Shown: one piece after another, positions 1 to 6,223 of the stretch
Numbering within the stretch: the first letter of the stretch is position 1
How the letters are laid out: each line of letters opens with the position of its first letter
Virus record (IMG/VR): IMGVR_UViG_3300023435_000037
Location: 1-43,627 of that record
DNA length: 43,627 nt
Source: a virus
Reading direction: 5' to 3' (one strand)
Notes under the pieces: model-generated
Told to the model about the DNA's origin: nothing
What the model saw: the letters and a program-made list of their open reading frames with translations, nothing else
The model's database searches: none
Position numbers and translations under genes: made by a program

Positions 1-27
1 CACTTAGTGGTTATGGAGGTGAAGCCG

Positions 28-108
28 ATGACGATGAACTCATCGCAAGGGAACATCTCAAATCCTGACTTATGTAGGGAATGTATTATTAACGTATTAA
101 GAGGATGA
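28..108 (+). CDS. small protein, possibly the 3' end of a longer gene
   Basis: A 26-residue reading frame ends at TGA 106-108. ATG 28 is preceded by a strong Shine-Dalgarno GGAGGTGA at 15-22. The same frame is open to base 1 (another ATG at 13), so a longer gene running in from outside cannot be excluded. If the two window ends were joined, an in-frame TGA would lie a few codons upstream, which would leave a complete 26-31 residue protein. The C-terminal half has DLCRECI, a CxxC pair as in zinc-binding tails. I do not recognise the family. It ends one base before the next ATG. Confidence 0.4.
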   Translation: MTMNSSQGNISNPDLCRECIINVLRG

Positions 109-109
109 T

Positions 110-265
110 ATGAAGCACTTGGTAATAATGCAGAGCAGAGCCAGATTACGTAAGGCACTGTGGATCAAAGCGTGTAGGCATGATGGAGTTGAGTCTACTG
201 AACTCTTCGTGGTGTTCTCGGATGATAATCCACACAAGAAACGGCTTAACGAGTTAGGGAGGTGA
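110..265 (+). CDS. small basic hypothetical protein
   Basis: A 51-residue Arg/Lys-rich protein beginning MKHLVIMQSRARLRKAL. The start is preceded by AAGAGGA, 5 bases upstream. It ends ...LNELGR with the codons GGG AGG TGA, and this end is also the Shine-Dalgarno of the next gene, whose ATG follows after a single C. The tight coupling supports it as a real gene; there is no recognisable domain. Confidence 0.55.
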   Translation: MKHLVIMQSRARLRKALWIKACRHDGVESTELFVVFSDDNPHKKRLNELGR

Positions 266-266
266 C

Positions 267-560
267 ATGGCAGGCAAGACAAGGCACAAGTTGATGTTAA
301 CGATCCCGCAGTACGCACAGAGCAATGCTACCAATTTCATAGCCTGCTACGGTATAGATCGTGCTGAGATCATAGCCAAGTTAACGCTTGAGAAGATCCG
401 AGCGTCAAAGAGATCCTTGATCAGACGCTATGGCAGGGACGAAGATATAAAATGTGTAAGGCATCCTAACTATAAGGCTATACGCAAGCCGCGATGTGCT
501 TGCCAAACATGCTGGGATCTGTATGAAATGAGGCACCCAAATGAAAAGAAAGATAAGTAA
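267..560 (+). CDS. hypothetical protein with C-terminal CxCxxC
   Basis: A 97-residue basic protein. The C-terminal third carries a cysteine set (C63 and a CACQTC motif near residues 77-82) that could hold one zinc ion, followed by WDLYEMRHP. The start ATG directly follows GGGAGGTGAC. The 3' end overlaps the next gene by 20 bases, in another frame. No known function; a small zinc-binding early protein is the best description. Confidence 0.65.
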   Translation: MAGKTRHKLMLTIPQYAQSNATNFIACYGIDRAEIIAKLTLEKIRASKRSLIRRYGRDEDIKCVRHPNYKAIRKPRCACQTCWDLYEMRHPNEKKDK

Positions 561-918
561 ACAACAGGAACAGATATATCGGATGCTGCATCATGGTTTT
601 AGCGGGTTGACTGTCAAGCAAGTGGCTGCGATGCTTAGCTTGACTCCGGCCTGTATAACGCACCACATGCGGCAGATGAAGAAGGTAGCTCCTCAGTTAT
701 TTCCGATATTGACTAAGAAGCAAGCTGATGTATATTATCTGTACGTGCACACCGGTCAGGCTATAAGTGACATAGCTGAAGTGTTAAATATAACCACGTA
801 CATAGTAAAGAACCGGATCTATGAGATGCGGCGTAAGGGCATGTTCATTCCTTGGATGCAGGGTAAGTGTATGCGATATCAACCTTGGATGGACTTTGAA
901 ATCAGATTGAAATTTTAA
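541..918 (+). CDS. tandem helix-turn-helix DNA-binding protein (paralogue 1)
   Basis: A 125-residue protein with two HTH-like segments. The first is at about residues 20-47 (LTVKQVAAMLSLTPACITHH), the second at about 72-98 (AISDIAEVLNITTYIVKNRI). Between them is a conserved VAPQLFPxLTKxQA block. The arrangement resembles LuxR/sigma-70 region 4-type HTHs, so a transcription regulator or sigma-like factor is plausible. It is clearly paralogous to the protein at 2626-3051: both have (I/L)TxxQxE near the start, K(V/I)APQLFP in the middle and end in KF. Both genes are followed by an intergenic segment with inverted repeats. The start lies inside the preceding gene. The DNA-binding role is inferred from the HTH pattern only. 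Confidence 0.75.
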   Translation: MKRKISKQQEQIYRMLHHGFSGLTVKQVAAMLSLTPACITHHMRQMKKVAPQLFPILTKKQADVYYLYVHTGQAISDIAEVLNITTYIVKNRIYEMRRKGMFIPWMQGKCMRYQPWMDFEIRLKF

Positions 919-1068
919 TCAAGTCCTCGGCAATATTCTGAGGCAGTGATGGAGGGTCGGACGCTAATTGTGGAGATAACCGAATAATTCTGCATAGGAA
1001 AATACTCAGTCTGCTTCATTATAGGTAGTCGTGAGGCAGACTAACTATTTACTTATTGGAGGTGACAT
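919..1068 (+). promoter_or_regulatory. 150-base intergenic leader with two hairpins
   Basis: There is no convincing gene here. Two inverted repeats are visible. The first is CCTCGG/CTGAGG at 925-930 and 938-943, with a 7-base loop and one G-U pair. The second is a perfect 7-bp AGTCTGC/GCAGACT at 1008-1014 and 1036-1042, with a 21-base loop. The segment ends in GGAGGTGACAT just before ATG 1069. It could be a structured leader or a processing site. No good -35/-10 pair was found. Confidence 0.4.
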
Positions 1069-1413
1069 ATGAAAAAGAAAAGAACATTGAACCAAACATG
1101 GACATTGTGCCTGAGAATGTGGAAGAAAGTTAAAAACAAATTTGCTAAAGATGGTAAGACAATCAGTGAACTCAAAAGAGAATGGCTCAGAGAGAACGGG
1201 TTTGTATATCGCGGCACTATCCAAGGTAATTGTTTTTTCTGTGATGCCTCACCAGTTACGTGCGATACTTGCCCAGGAAAACTGGTGGATCACAATTTTA
1301 TGTGTGCGACTGAGGAGTATGACTACGAAACAAAACCCGACCTTTTTTACAAAGAACTTTTGCGGTTGAACAGAATACGCAAAGCCAATAAGCCCAAAAG
1401 ACCGAGGAAGTGA
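1069..1413 (+). CDS. basic cysteine-rich hypothetical protein
   Basis: A 114-residue protein with a Lys-rich N-terminus, a central cysteine set (C49, C52, C58, C61: CFFCDASPVTCDTC) and a Lys/Arg/Pro-rich tail. Four cysteines in CxxC-x5-CxxC spacing suggest one structural zinc. The start is preceded by GGAGGTGACAT. It ends AGG AAG TGA, then C, then the next ATG, which is the stop/Shine-Dalgarno/start arrangement typical of this genome. Family not recognised. Confidence 0.65.
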   Translation: MKKKRTLNQTWTLCLRMWKKVKNKFAKDGKTISELKREWLRENGFVYRGTIQGNCFFCDASPVTCDTCPGKLVDHNFMCATEEYDYETKPDLFYKELLRLNRIRKANKPKRPRK

Positions 1414-1414
1414 C

Positions 1415-1777
1415 ATGGAGCTAGATACACCGATACAGTACGTACCTGGGGTTGGTCCGAAGCGTGCTAAGCTGTTTAACAAGCTTGGTGTTCATAACGT
1501 GGAGGATCTATTAGAGTATTTCCCACGCGACAATATTCTGCCTACTGATATCACAGATATATGTCAGCTTGAGGTAGGTAAGGACGCTCTGATCGTGGGT
1601 GAGATCAGTAAGGTAGAATACATAGGCCGAAGCAGGGTACCGATCATGAAGATCACTATCGATGACGGTACCGCTGAGTGTAAGGCTATATGGTTTAATG
1701 GAGGCTGGTTACGTCACCAGCTTAAGGTAGGCGGTATGGTGATGATGATGGGCAGGGTCGAGCTTGCGAGGAGGTGA
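1415..1777 (+). CDS. stand-alone RecG wedge-like (HhH plus OB-fold) protein
   Basis: A 120-residue protein that matches only the N-terminal wedge region of the RecG fork-reversal helicase. Residues about 6-37 read PIQYVPGVGPKRAKLFNKLG then VEDLLEYFPR, corresponding to RecG's GVG...KL..L.(I/L).TV.DLL..LP..Y. Residues about 55-116 fit the OB-fold that follows (DDGTAECKAIWFN, then LKVGGMVMMMGRVE; compare RecG SDGSG...FFN...G..V..YG). The helicase motor domains (about 500 residues) are absent, and the protein stops cleanly at LARR with the stop inside the next gene's Shine-Dalgarno, so this looks like a designed single-domain gene rather than a broken one. In RecG this region contacts branched DNA; binding of forks or Holliday junctions is inferred. 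Confidence 0.7.
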   Translation: MELDTPIQYVPGVGPKRAKLFNKLGVHNVEDLLEYFPRDNILPTDITDICQLEVGKDALIVGEISKVEYIGRSRVPIMKITIDDGTAECKAIWFNGGWLRHQLKVGGMVMMMGRVELARR

Positions 1778-1781
1778 CATG
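1769..1781 (+). promoter_or_regulatory. stop/Shine-Dalgarno/start cassette AGGAGGTGACATG
   Basis: The last codons of the upstream gene (AGG AGG TGA, giving Arg-Arg-stop) are at the same time an extended Shine-Dalgarno complementary to the 16S 3' end. The next ATG follows after one C. The same design occurs at 257-269, 1405-1417, 2076-2088 and 15911-15923 and, on the - strand, at about 42906-42915. It enforces translational coupling with an unusually short spacer. Confidence 0.8.
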
Positions 1782-2084
1782 GATTATACCAGAGCAATGT
1801 TCGGAGAAAATGCCGTTCACGTTCCTTTTAACTTTGTAAGGCAACTGGCAGGAGATAATAATGGACTTATACTGGGACAGGAGACAGGAAACAAGCTAAG
1901 CTTCGGTTCCACTATGGCCCATGTGTTAGTTAAGGGTGACATGATATTCAGACCACATATAGTTATAGAGAGTGATATGCTGATAGGCATGGGAGCGGCG
2001 GGGATAATAACCTCATCAGCTTTTGGAAATATCACTGAGTGGGATATCCCAGAAAATAAAGTAATCTTAGATATTAGGAGGTGA
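1779..2084 (+). CDS. hypothetical protein
   Basis: A 101-residue protein beginning MDYTRAMFGENAVHVPF. ATG 1779 is chosen over an in-frame TTG at 1764 because AGGAGGTGAC lies directly before it. The composition is that of a small soluble beta-rich protein (VLVKGDMIFRPHIVIESDML). No recognisable motif. It ends DIRR, again through AGG AGG TGA, coupled to the next gene. Confidence 0.6.
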   Translation: MDYTRAMFGENAVHVPFNFVRQLAGDNNGLILGQETGNKLSFGSTMAHVLVKGDMIFRPHIVIESDMLIGMGAAGIITSSAFGNITEWDIPENKVILDIRR

Positions 2085-2085
2085 C

Positions 2086-2193
2086 ATGAAAAAGAAGAAA
2101 GTAAAAAAGACATCGTGGCTAGTGAAAGTACCCGCTGGTACTAAACGCAAAATGATAGGATCACGTAAATTCAAAAGGGAGCGAGATGAATAA
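2086..2193 (+). CDS. small highly basic protein
   Basis: A 35-residue protein, about 43% Lys/Arg (MKKKKVKKTSWLVKVPAG at the N-terminus). Its ATG follows AGGAGGTGAC, and its 3' end overlaps the next ATG by 8 bases. Binding to nucleic acid or ribosomes is possible given the charge but unproven. Confidence 0.55.
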   Translation: MKKKKVKKTSWLVKVPAGTKRKMIGSRKFKRERDE

Positions 2194-2362
2194 TCAGGGA
2201 CTACTGTTAAATGAGCGAGCCTCTCTCAATAGACCAAGTTGGAGTAGTGAGAGTAGTACAGGGATGTTTAACGCACACCGGCACCTGCATGTTAGCAGGA
2301 TGGGCCATCCGGTGAAACTAGATCACTTCGTAAAGACAAAGGGGTTGAACAATGACAGATAG
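2186..2362 (+). CDS. small hypothetical protein
   Basis: A 58-residue frame beginning MNNQGLLLNERASLNRPSWS. The Shine-Dalgarno-like AAAGGGAG lies just upstream. It overlaps the previous gene by 8 bases and the next by 11, filling an otherwise empty 160-base gap. His-rich in the middle (AHRHLHVSRMGH). Function unknown. Confidence 0.45.
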   Translation: MNNQGLLLNERASLNRPSWSSESSTGMFNAHRHLHVSRMGHPVKLDHFVKTKGLNNDR

Positions 2363-2579
2363 AGTAATGGAATCGTCAGTCATGCGTACTTTAACTGAGA
2401 ACATGAAAGAACTGGCACCCAGGGCTAAAGCATTAGGGTCCGATATTCTTGTGTACTTCGATGAGCGTCAGAACATAAGCTATTGTAGGCTGTTACATCG
2501 ATACGTGACTAAGTGGTTTCACATCGGAACTGTGTCAATGTCAGGAAATACAAAACTTTTTCTAGAAAATTTTGAGTAA
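2352..2579 (+). CDS. hypothetical protein
   Basis: A 75-residue protein. ATG 2352 is preceded by AAAGGGG, 7 bases upstream. The N-terminal half looks helical (MRTLTENMKELAPRAKALG), followed by a short hydrophobic strand (DILVYFDE). No family recognised. Confidence 0.6.
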   Translation: MTDRVMESSVMRTLTENMKELAPRAKALGSDILVYFDERQNISYCRLLHRYVTKWFHIGTVSMSGNTKLFLENFE

Positions 2580-2590
2580 GGGGTTATAAT
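2558..2590 (+). promoter_or_regulatory. 12-base palindrome plus TATAAT, possible operator/promoter
   Basis: A perfect palindrome TTTTCTAGAAAA (2558-2569) in the last codons of the upstream gene is followed 15 bases later by TATAAT (2585-2590), ahead of the second HTH gene. No good -35 box lies at 17 bases, so a sigma-70 promoter is uncertain. The palindrome could be an operator for the HTH proteins. Confidence 0.25.
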
Positions 2591-2625
2591 TACTTCCAAT
2601 ATCAGTGTATTATAGAAAGGGAGAT

Positions 2626-3051
2626 ATGAAAGAAGTACAGATGACAACTTTAATAGGGTGCAGATTCATGGGACTGAGGCGACAGATCACAGAGAGGCAA
2701 GAGGAAGCAGTGCGGCTATGTCATCATAACTTCGAGGGGCTGACGATGACTGAAGCGGCTAAGAAGATGGGTATCAGCCAACCAGCTATTACTCATCTGT
2801 TAGCCAAGGTCAAGAAGATCGCACCTCAACTCTTCCCGATGATGACCAAGTTCCAGGCTCAATGTTATCACTATCTGTATTGTGATGGTTGGTCTCCCGC
2901 AGAAATCGCTGAATATATGGAGAGAACAGTATGGTCAGTATACAAAGCACTACAGGCATGTAAGTACAAAGGATTACCGTTACCCCAAGCACACGGTGAC
3001 ATCATGAACTACACAGAGGGTATGGATGGTGAAGTAATACATAAATTTTAA
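2626..3051 (+). CDS. tandem helix-turn-helix DNA-binding protein (paralogue 2)
   Basis: A 141-residue paralogue of the protein at 541-918, with HTH segments around residues 39-62 (LTMTEAAKKMGISQPAITHL) and 92-117 (SPAEIAEYMERTVWSVYKAL), and the shared K(V/I)APQLFPxxTKxQA block between. ATG 2626 follows AAAGGGAGAT. A GTG at 2605 and an ATG at 2668 are alternatives; the paralogue's N-terminus aligns just after 2668. Followed by the long inverted repeat at 3057-3156. Likely a phage transcription regulator; target unknown. Confidence 0.72.
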   Translation: MKEVQMTTLIGCRFMGLRRQITERQEEAVRLCHHNFEGLTMTEAAKKMGISQPAITHLLAKVKKIAPQLFPMMTKFQAQCYHYLYCDGWSPAEIAEYMERTVWSVYKALQACKYKGLPLPQAHGDIMNYTEGMDGEVIHKF

Positions 3052-3056
3052 CCTAG

Positions 3057-3156
3057 GACAAAATAGCCAGTCCGAAATTTGAGCACCGCCGTTAGGCAAC
3101 TTCAACTATATGATAACGGGATTGTGGCAGACAACGCGTAAGACTGGCTATTTGTC
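3057..3156 (+). promoter_or_regulatory. long-stem structured element (candidate regulatory RNA)
   Basis: GACAAAATAGCCAGTC (3057-3072) pairs with GACTGGCTATTTGTC (3142-3156) over 15 bp with one bulged A. The 69 bases enclosed contain a second perfect repeat, CCGTTA/TAACGG, at about 3109-3119. No reading frame uses this region. It lies between the second HTH gene and the nucleotide-metabolism genes. Size and nesting fit a cis-acting RNA (riboswitch-like or processing signal). There is no T-tract directly after the stem, so a simple terminator is unlikely. Confidence 0.55.
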
Positions 3157-3183
3157 TATATATATTGAAAGAGAGGCAAAACA

Positions 3184-4155
3184 TTGAAAGAAAAAGAATT
3201 TGATATATTAGCGAAACAAGAAACAGATCGTATGTTGAATGTGATGTGTAGCAAGTCAGCAGATTACGCCAACGACAAAGACAAGCTGTTTAACTTCAAG
3301 CAAGCAGGCCGGATGGATAACGTATCACCCATCGAGGCACTACGTGGCATGTGGCTTAAGCACAGAGCCTCTATCCAGCAAGGACTTGATGAACTTATCA
3401 AGAACCCAGACAAGACTAGATCACGTGACTGGTGGATCGAGAAGCTTACCGATGACCGTAACTATAACCTGTTATTGTTTGCCCTCCTAGAAGAGGGGTT
3501 CTTCATCCCTGATGGTTCGTCGCCTGGGTATAAGAAGAAAGAGAAGCTTGGCTGGCACACTGACGCTAATACCAAGGCAAAAACATACGCTCCACATTTT
3601 CCGAATGCGGTATCACTTATTCCTAGTTTATGGACGCCGACAGTACAGATGGCAGACTTCCCGATGAACACGGTACCACCAATCAAGAAGCGTACACCGT
3701 TTGAGAAAATGCTTAGCCTCGCTATGAGTTATGGTATGGGTGCCGAAACATTCGCCCAATGTGTGACTGGAACATGCGAGAACTTCGATTGGGCTGGCCT
3801 CAAACCTGGTGAGTATGACACAGAGTTTTGCGATTGCTGTATTCCTAGTGCTATACGCCCCATCGATCATGAGTCTGAGCACTATAGAACGTTTGTGATT
3901 GTCAGGGAAAAGACTGGGCTCAAAGGGTGGTATGTTATTACAGCCGCGTGTTATAAGCAGTATAGTGTCTCGGCCAGGATATCAGCAAGATTTCTGCACA
4001 AGGATGGCAAATTACACGCTCATACTGGATACGATAAAGTACATCATGGTCACGGTAAGGCACCTGGGTATTACGAGAGCAAGAAACAGGCCAGAGAGTA
4101 TATCGACTGTCACCGTATGATGAAGAGACTCGGACTGCTGAAGGAAGGTGACTGA
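3184..4155 (+). CDS. MazG-like/Nmad1-type (DUF1599) protein with unknown C-terminal domain
   Basis: A 323-residue protein starting at TTG 3184, with GAGAGG 8 bases upstream. The next in-frame ATG (3229) would cut into the conserved region. Residues about 8-105 carry the pattern of the phage DUF1599 / nucleotide-modification-associated domain 1, an all-alpha MazG-like fold: KSADYANDKDKLFNF, then LRGMWLKHRASI and a hydrophobic helix near YNLLLFALLEE. MazG-like proteins act on nucleotides, but the substrate here is unknown. Residues about 170-323 form a separate domain with several Cys/His (CDCC near 215) and YVITAACYKQYSVSA. I do not recognise it. The stop is in TGATG with the next gene. Confidence 0.6.
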   Translation: MKEKEFDILAKQETDRMLNVMCSKSADYANDKDKLFNFKQAGRMDNVSPIEALRGMWLKHRASIQQGLDELIKNPDKTRSRDWWIEKLTDDRNYNLLLFALLEEGFFIPDGSSPGYKKKEKLGWHTDANTKAKTYAPHFPNAVSLIPSLWTPTVQMADFPMNTVPPIKKRTPFEKMLSLAMSYGMGAETFAQCVTGTCENFDWAGLKPGEYDTEFCDCCIPSAIRPIDHESEHYRTFVIVREKTGLKGWYVITAACYKQYSVSARISARFLHKDGKLHAHTGYDKVHHGHGKAPGYYESKKQAREYIDCHRMMKRLGLLKEGD

Positions 4156-4439
4156 TGTGGCAGGATAAGATCAATGGATTGTTTGAATTGCTCGGTGGTG
4201 TGTTCGTGATGTTGCACTGTTTGAGACTACACAAGGACAAGAAAGTAAAGGGTGTCAGCTTCATAGCGACAGGATACTTTGCTCTGTGGGGCTTCTGGAA
4301 CATGTACTATTATCCTGTTCTTGGACAGTGGGCGAGTCTAGTAGGTGGCCTGCTCATCGTTGCAATGAATACTTTATGGATTTCAATGATGTTTTATTAC
4401 ATACGAAAGGAAAAGCATGATAAGAACAATATTTCTTGA
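4155..4439 (+). CDS. three-helix membrane protein, PQ-loop/SemiSWEET-like
   Basis: A 94-residue protein with three hydrophobic segments (about residues 8-24, 32-53 and 58-83). The pattern GVSFIATGYFALWGFWNMYY then LGQWASLVGG and AMNTLW resembles small PQ-loop/SemiSWEET-like membrane proteins found in phages. It would sit in the host inner membrane. The start overlaps the previous stop (TGATG). Transport is not shown. Confidence 0.6.
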   Translation: MWQDKINGLFELLGGVFVMLHCLRLHKDKKVKGVSFIATGYFALWGFWNMYYYPVLGQWASLVGGLLIVAMNTLWISMMFYYIRKEKHDKNNIS

Positions 4440-5004
4440 TGTGGATGGAGTGATGGCTAATTTCCTAGGTGGCTTGCACAAAGCAATGAACGCACCATAC
4501 GCTTATGATCCATATCCCTATAAAAAAGGTTTGTGGAATATGCTTGACGCTATCAAGCCGTTTGATTTTGGTGGTAATCCCCCTACGTTTGAAGAGTGTG
4601 ATGCTTGTTGTACTCAGGAATTTTGGGCCAACCTCGATTGGATGCACGATGGAAATGATATTCTCAGGCAGGTAGTTGCAACATTTAATCCAGATGATAT
4701 CTTTCTGCTTACTACTCCGATGCCCAATGTAGGTTCCGCATCTGGTAAAATGGAATGGATAAATAAAAACTTACCGGCGTACAAAAACAAGATATTCATC
4801 ACGACAGCCAGTAAATCCGTTATTGCTGGTCCAGATACATTACTGATAGACGACCGAGATAAAAACGTTGAAGAATTTAGGACCGCTGGTGGTCACGCTA
4901 TACTTATAGCAAGACCCTGGAATGCACTACACATGGTGGCCAATAACACCTTGGAGAATTTCAAATATTCAATAGAAAGTATGCGTATTACGGGAGTACT
5001 ATAA
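4417..5004 (+). CDS. HAD-family 5'(3')-deoxyribonucleotidase-like phosphatase
   Basis: A 195-residue protein with the four HAD motifs: FLDVDGV (D8 nucleophile, D10 acid/base), LLTTP (motif II), a Lys in the KMEWINKNLP segment (motif III) and LLIDDRDKN (motif IV). Length and motifs fit the NT5C-type 5'(3')-deoxyribonucleotidases, which remove phosphate from (d)NMPs. In the phage it may adjust nucleotide pools or remove a non-phage nucleotide. It overlaps the membrane-protein gene by 23 bases, with AAAGGAAAAGC before the ATG, and ends TAATG with the next gene. Confidence 0.8.
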   Translation: MIRTIFLDVDGVMANFLGGLHKAMNAPYAYDPYPYKKGLWNMLDAIKPFDFGGNPPTFEECDACCTQEFWANLDWMHDGNDILRQVVATFNPDDIFLLTTPMPNVGSASGKMEWINKNLPAYKNKIFITTASKSVIAGPDTLLIDDRDKNVEEFRTAGGHAILIARPWNALHMVANNTLENFKYSIESMRITGVL

Positions 5005-5909
5005 TGCTAGGTAAAAAATGTATTCACATGGTGTGCGTTGGCCTGAGGTTGGGTATGTCGCATCCCGTTATAGCTAAGATGGCAGGGTGTTCGATACACT
5101 CAGTACGTAGGGTATCTAGCACCGGCCCCACGCGTGTCTTGTTCTTCGGTGACAGTCATTGCGGTAGCAACGTTGGACTTACTCCACCTGAATATCGGTA
5201 TAAGTACATCGCAGATCCCAAGACTGCGGAACACCACACTCAAAATAAGTGGGCCAGGCTCCAAAAGGAATGCTGGAGTTGGTACATGAATACATTAGCT
5301 GTACTCAGGCCCATAGATAAACTGCTTGTGATGGGTGACACTATTGATGGCAATGGCTTCAGATCAGGTGGCACAGAGCTTATCACCACTGATAGAAAGA
5401 AACAAGTGTGTATGGCTATCGAGTCTATTGAGGTGATCGGGGCTAAGGAAATGACTATGGTGTATGGTACTCCGTACCATACTGGACAGGCTGAGGACTT
5501 TGAGGTTGAGATAGCCACACACTTTGGTTGTAAGATCGGAGGTCATGAGTGGGAAGAGATCAACGGTTGTATGTTCGATCTGAGACACAAGCAAAGTAAT
5601 TGCAAGAATCCGGCAACAGGTATATGGAATGAGATCGTTGAGAACAGAGAGTGGGCCGGACTAGGTGAACAACCTAAAGCTAATGTGCTTGTACGTGCTC
5701 ACACTCATCGGTTTGTCATACTAAGGCTTGAAGATTGCATTGGTATTACTATACCAGCATTACAGGCTTATGGTACCAAGTTTGGTGCGAGACAGTGTTC
5801 GCATAAGGTCCAGTTTGGTTTGTTAGCACTGGATATATGGCCTGATGGTGAGGTCGTTGAGCATGTGCACATAGCTAAGCTGGCAAGTCACGTGACACAT
5901 AAGAATTGA
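5004..5909 (+). CDS. calcineurin-like metallophosphoesterase with N-terminal HTH
   Basis: A 301-residue protein. Residues about 11-38 look like a helix-turn-helix (LGMSHPVIAKMAGCSIHSVR). From residue 44 it is a metallophosphoesterase: FFGDSHCG (D50, H52), MGDTIDGNG (D112, D115), YGTPYH (H159, where the family normally has GNHD/E), and RAHTHR (H233, H235). The expected activity is hydrolysis of phosphoester bonds with a two-metal centre; substrate unknown. The GNHD-to-GTPYH change is also seen in some phage members and may change the substrate. It follows the nucleotidase with a TAATG overlap, suggesting a joint role in nucleotide or DNA-end processing. Confidence 0.8.
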   Translation: MLGKKCIHMVCVGLRLGMSHPVIAKMAGCSIHSVRRVSSTGPTRVLFFGDSHCGSNVGLTPPEYRYKYIADPKTAEHHTQNKWARLQKECWSWYMNTLAVLRPIDKLLVMGDTIDGNGFRSGGTELITTDRKKQVCMAIESIEVIGAKEMTMVYGTPYHTGQAEDFEVEIATHFGCKIGGHEWEEINGCMFDLRHKQSNCKNPATGIWNEIVENREWAGLGEQPKANVLVRAHTHRFVILRLEDCIGITIPALQAYGTKFGARQCSHKVQFGLLALDIWPDGEVVEHVHIAKLASHVTHKN

Positions 5910-5918
5910 GGAGGTGAC

Positions 5919-6059
5919 ATGGAACACCATATAAAGAACCAAGCAGGTGACACTATAGCATCGTTTGGACAAGTTCAAGATCGTGATATTTGTTATGACG
6001 CATTTATGGATTATTGGGGTGACGATTGCGGTCTAGAGAAGGTGAGTGACCCAGAATGA
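5919..6059 (+). CDS. small acidic hypothetical protein
   Basis: A 46-residue protein (MEHHIKNQAGDTIASFG at the N-terminus). ATG 5919 follows GAGGAGGTGAC, part of which is the preceding gene's stop. It ends ATGAG, overlapping the next start by 4 bases. Acidic and aromatic (FMDYWGDDCG). No family recognised. Confidence 0.6.
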   Translation: MEHHIKNQAGDTIASFGQVQDRDICYDAFMDYWGDDCGLEKVSDPE

Positions 6060-6223
6060 GCGTTAAAGGTACTTGGCCTAGGAAAGATCAGACTACACGT
6101 GAGGAACGAGACCTCAGACTGGCGTTCATGTATACTACTATGACGATGAAAGAATTTGACAGGCGGTATAAAAAATTACACAAACAAGGTAAGATAACTA
6201 GAAACGGAAAGGTCGTGACATGA
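6056..6223 (+). CDS. small basic hypothetical protein
   Basis: A 55-residue basic protein with a helical middle (KEFDRRYKKLHKQGKITR). It has ATGA overlaps at both ends: its start overlaps the previous stop and its stop overlaps the start at 6220. The double coupling is good evidence that it is translated. Function unknown. Confidence 0.6.
   Translation: MSVKGTWPRKDQTTREERDLRLAFMYTTMTMKEFDRRYKKLHKQGKITRNGKVVT

Noticed and set aside
949-987. 12-codon leader peptide frame in the first intergenic segment
   Set aside because: No good Shine-Dalgarno and no pattern of regulatory codons; expected by chance.
1142-1369. Frame of 75 codons inside the Cys-rich gene at 1069-1413
   Set aside because: Out-of-frame shadow; the host frame has a strong Shine-Dalgarno and coupling at both ends.
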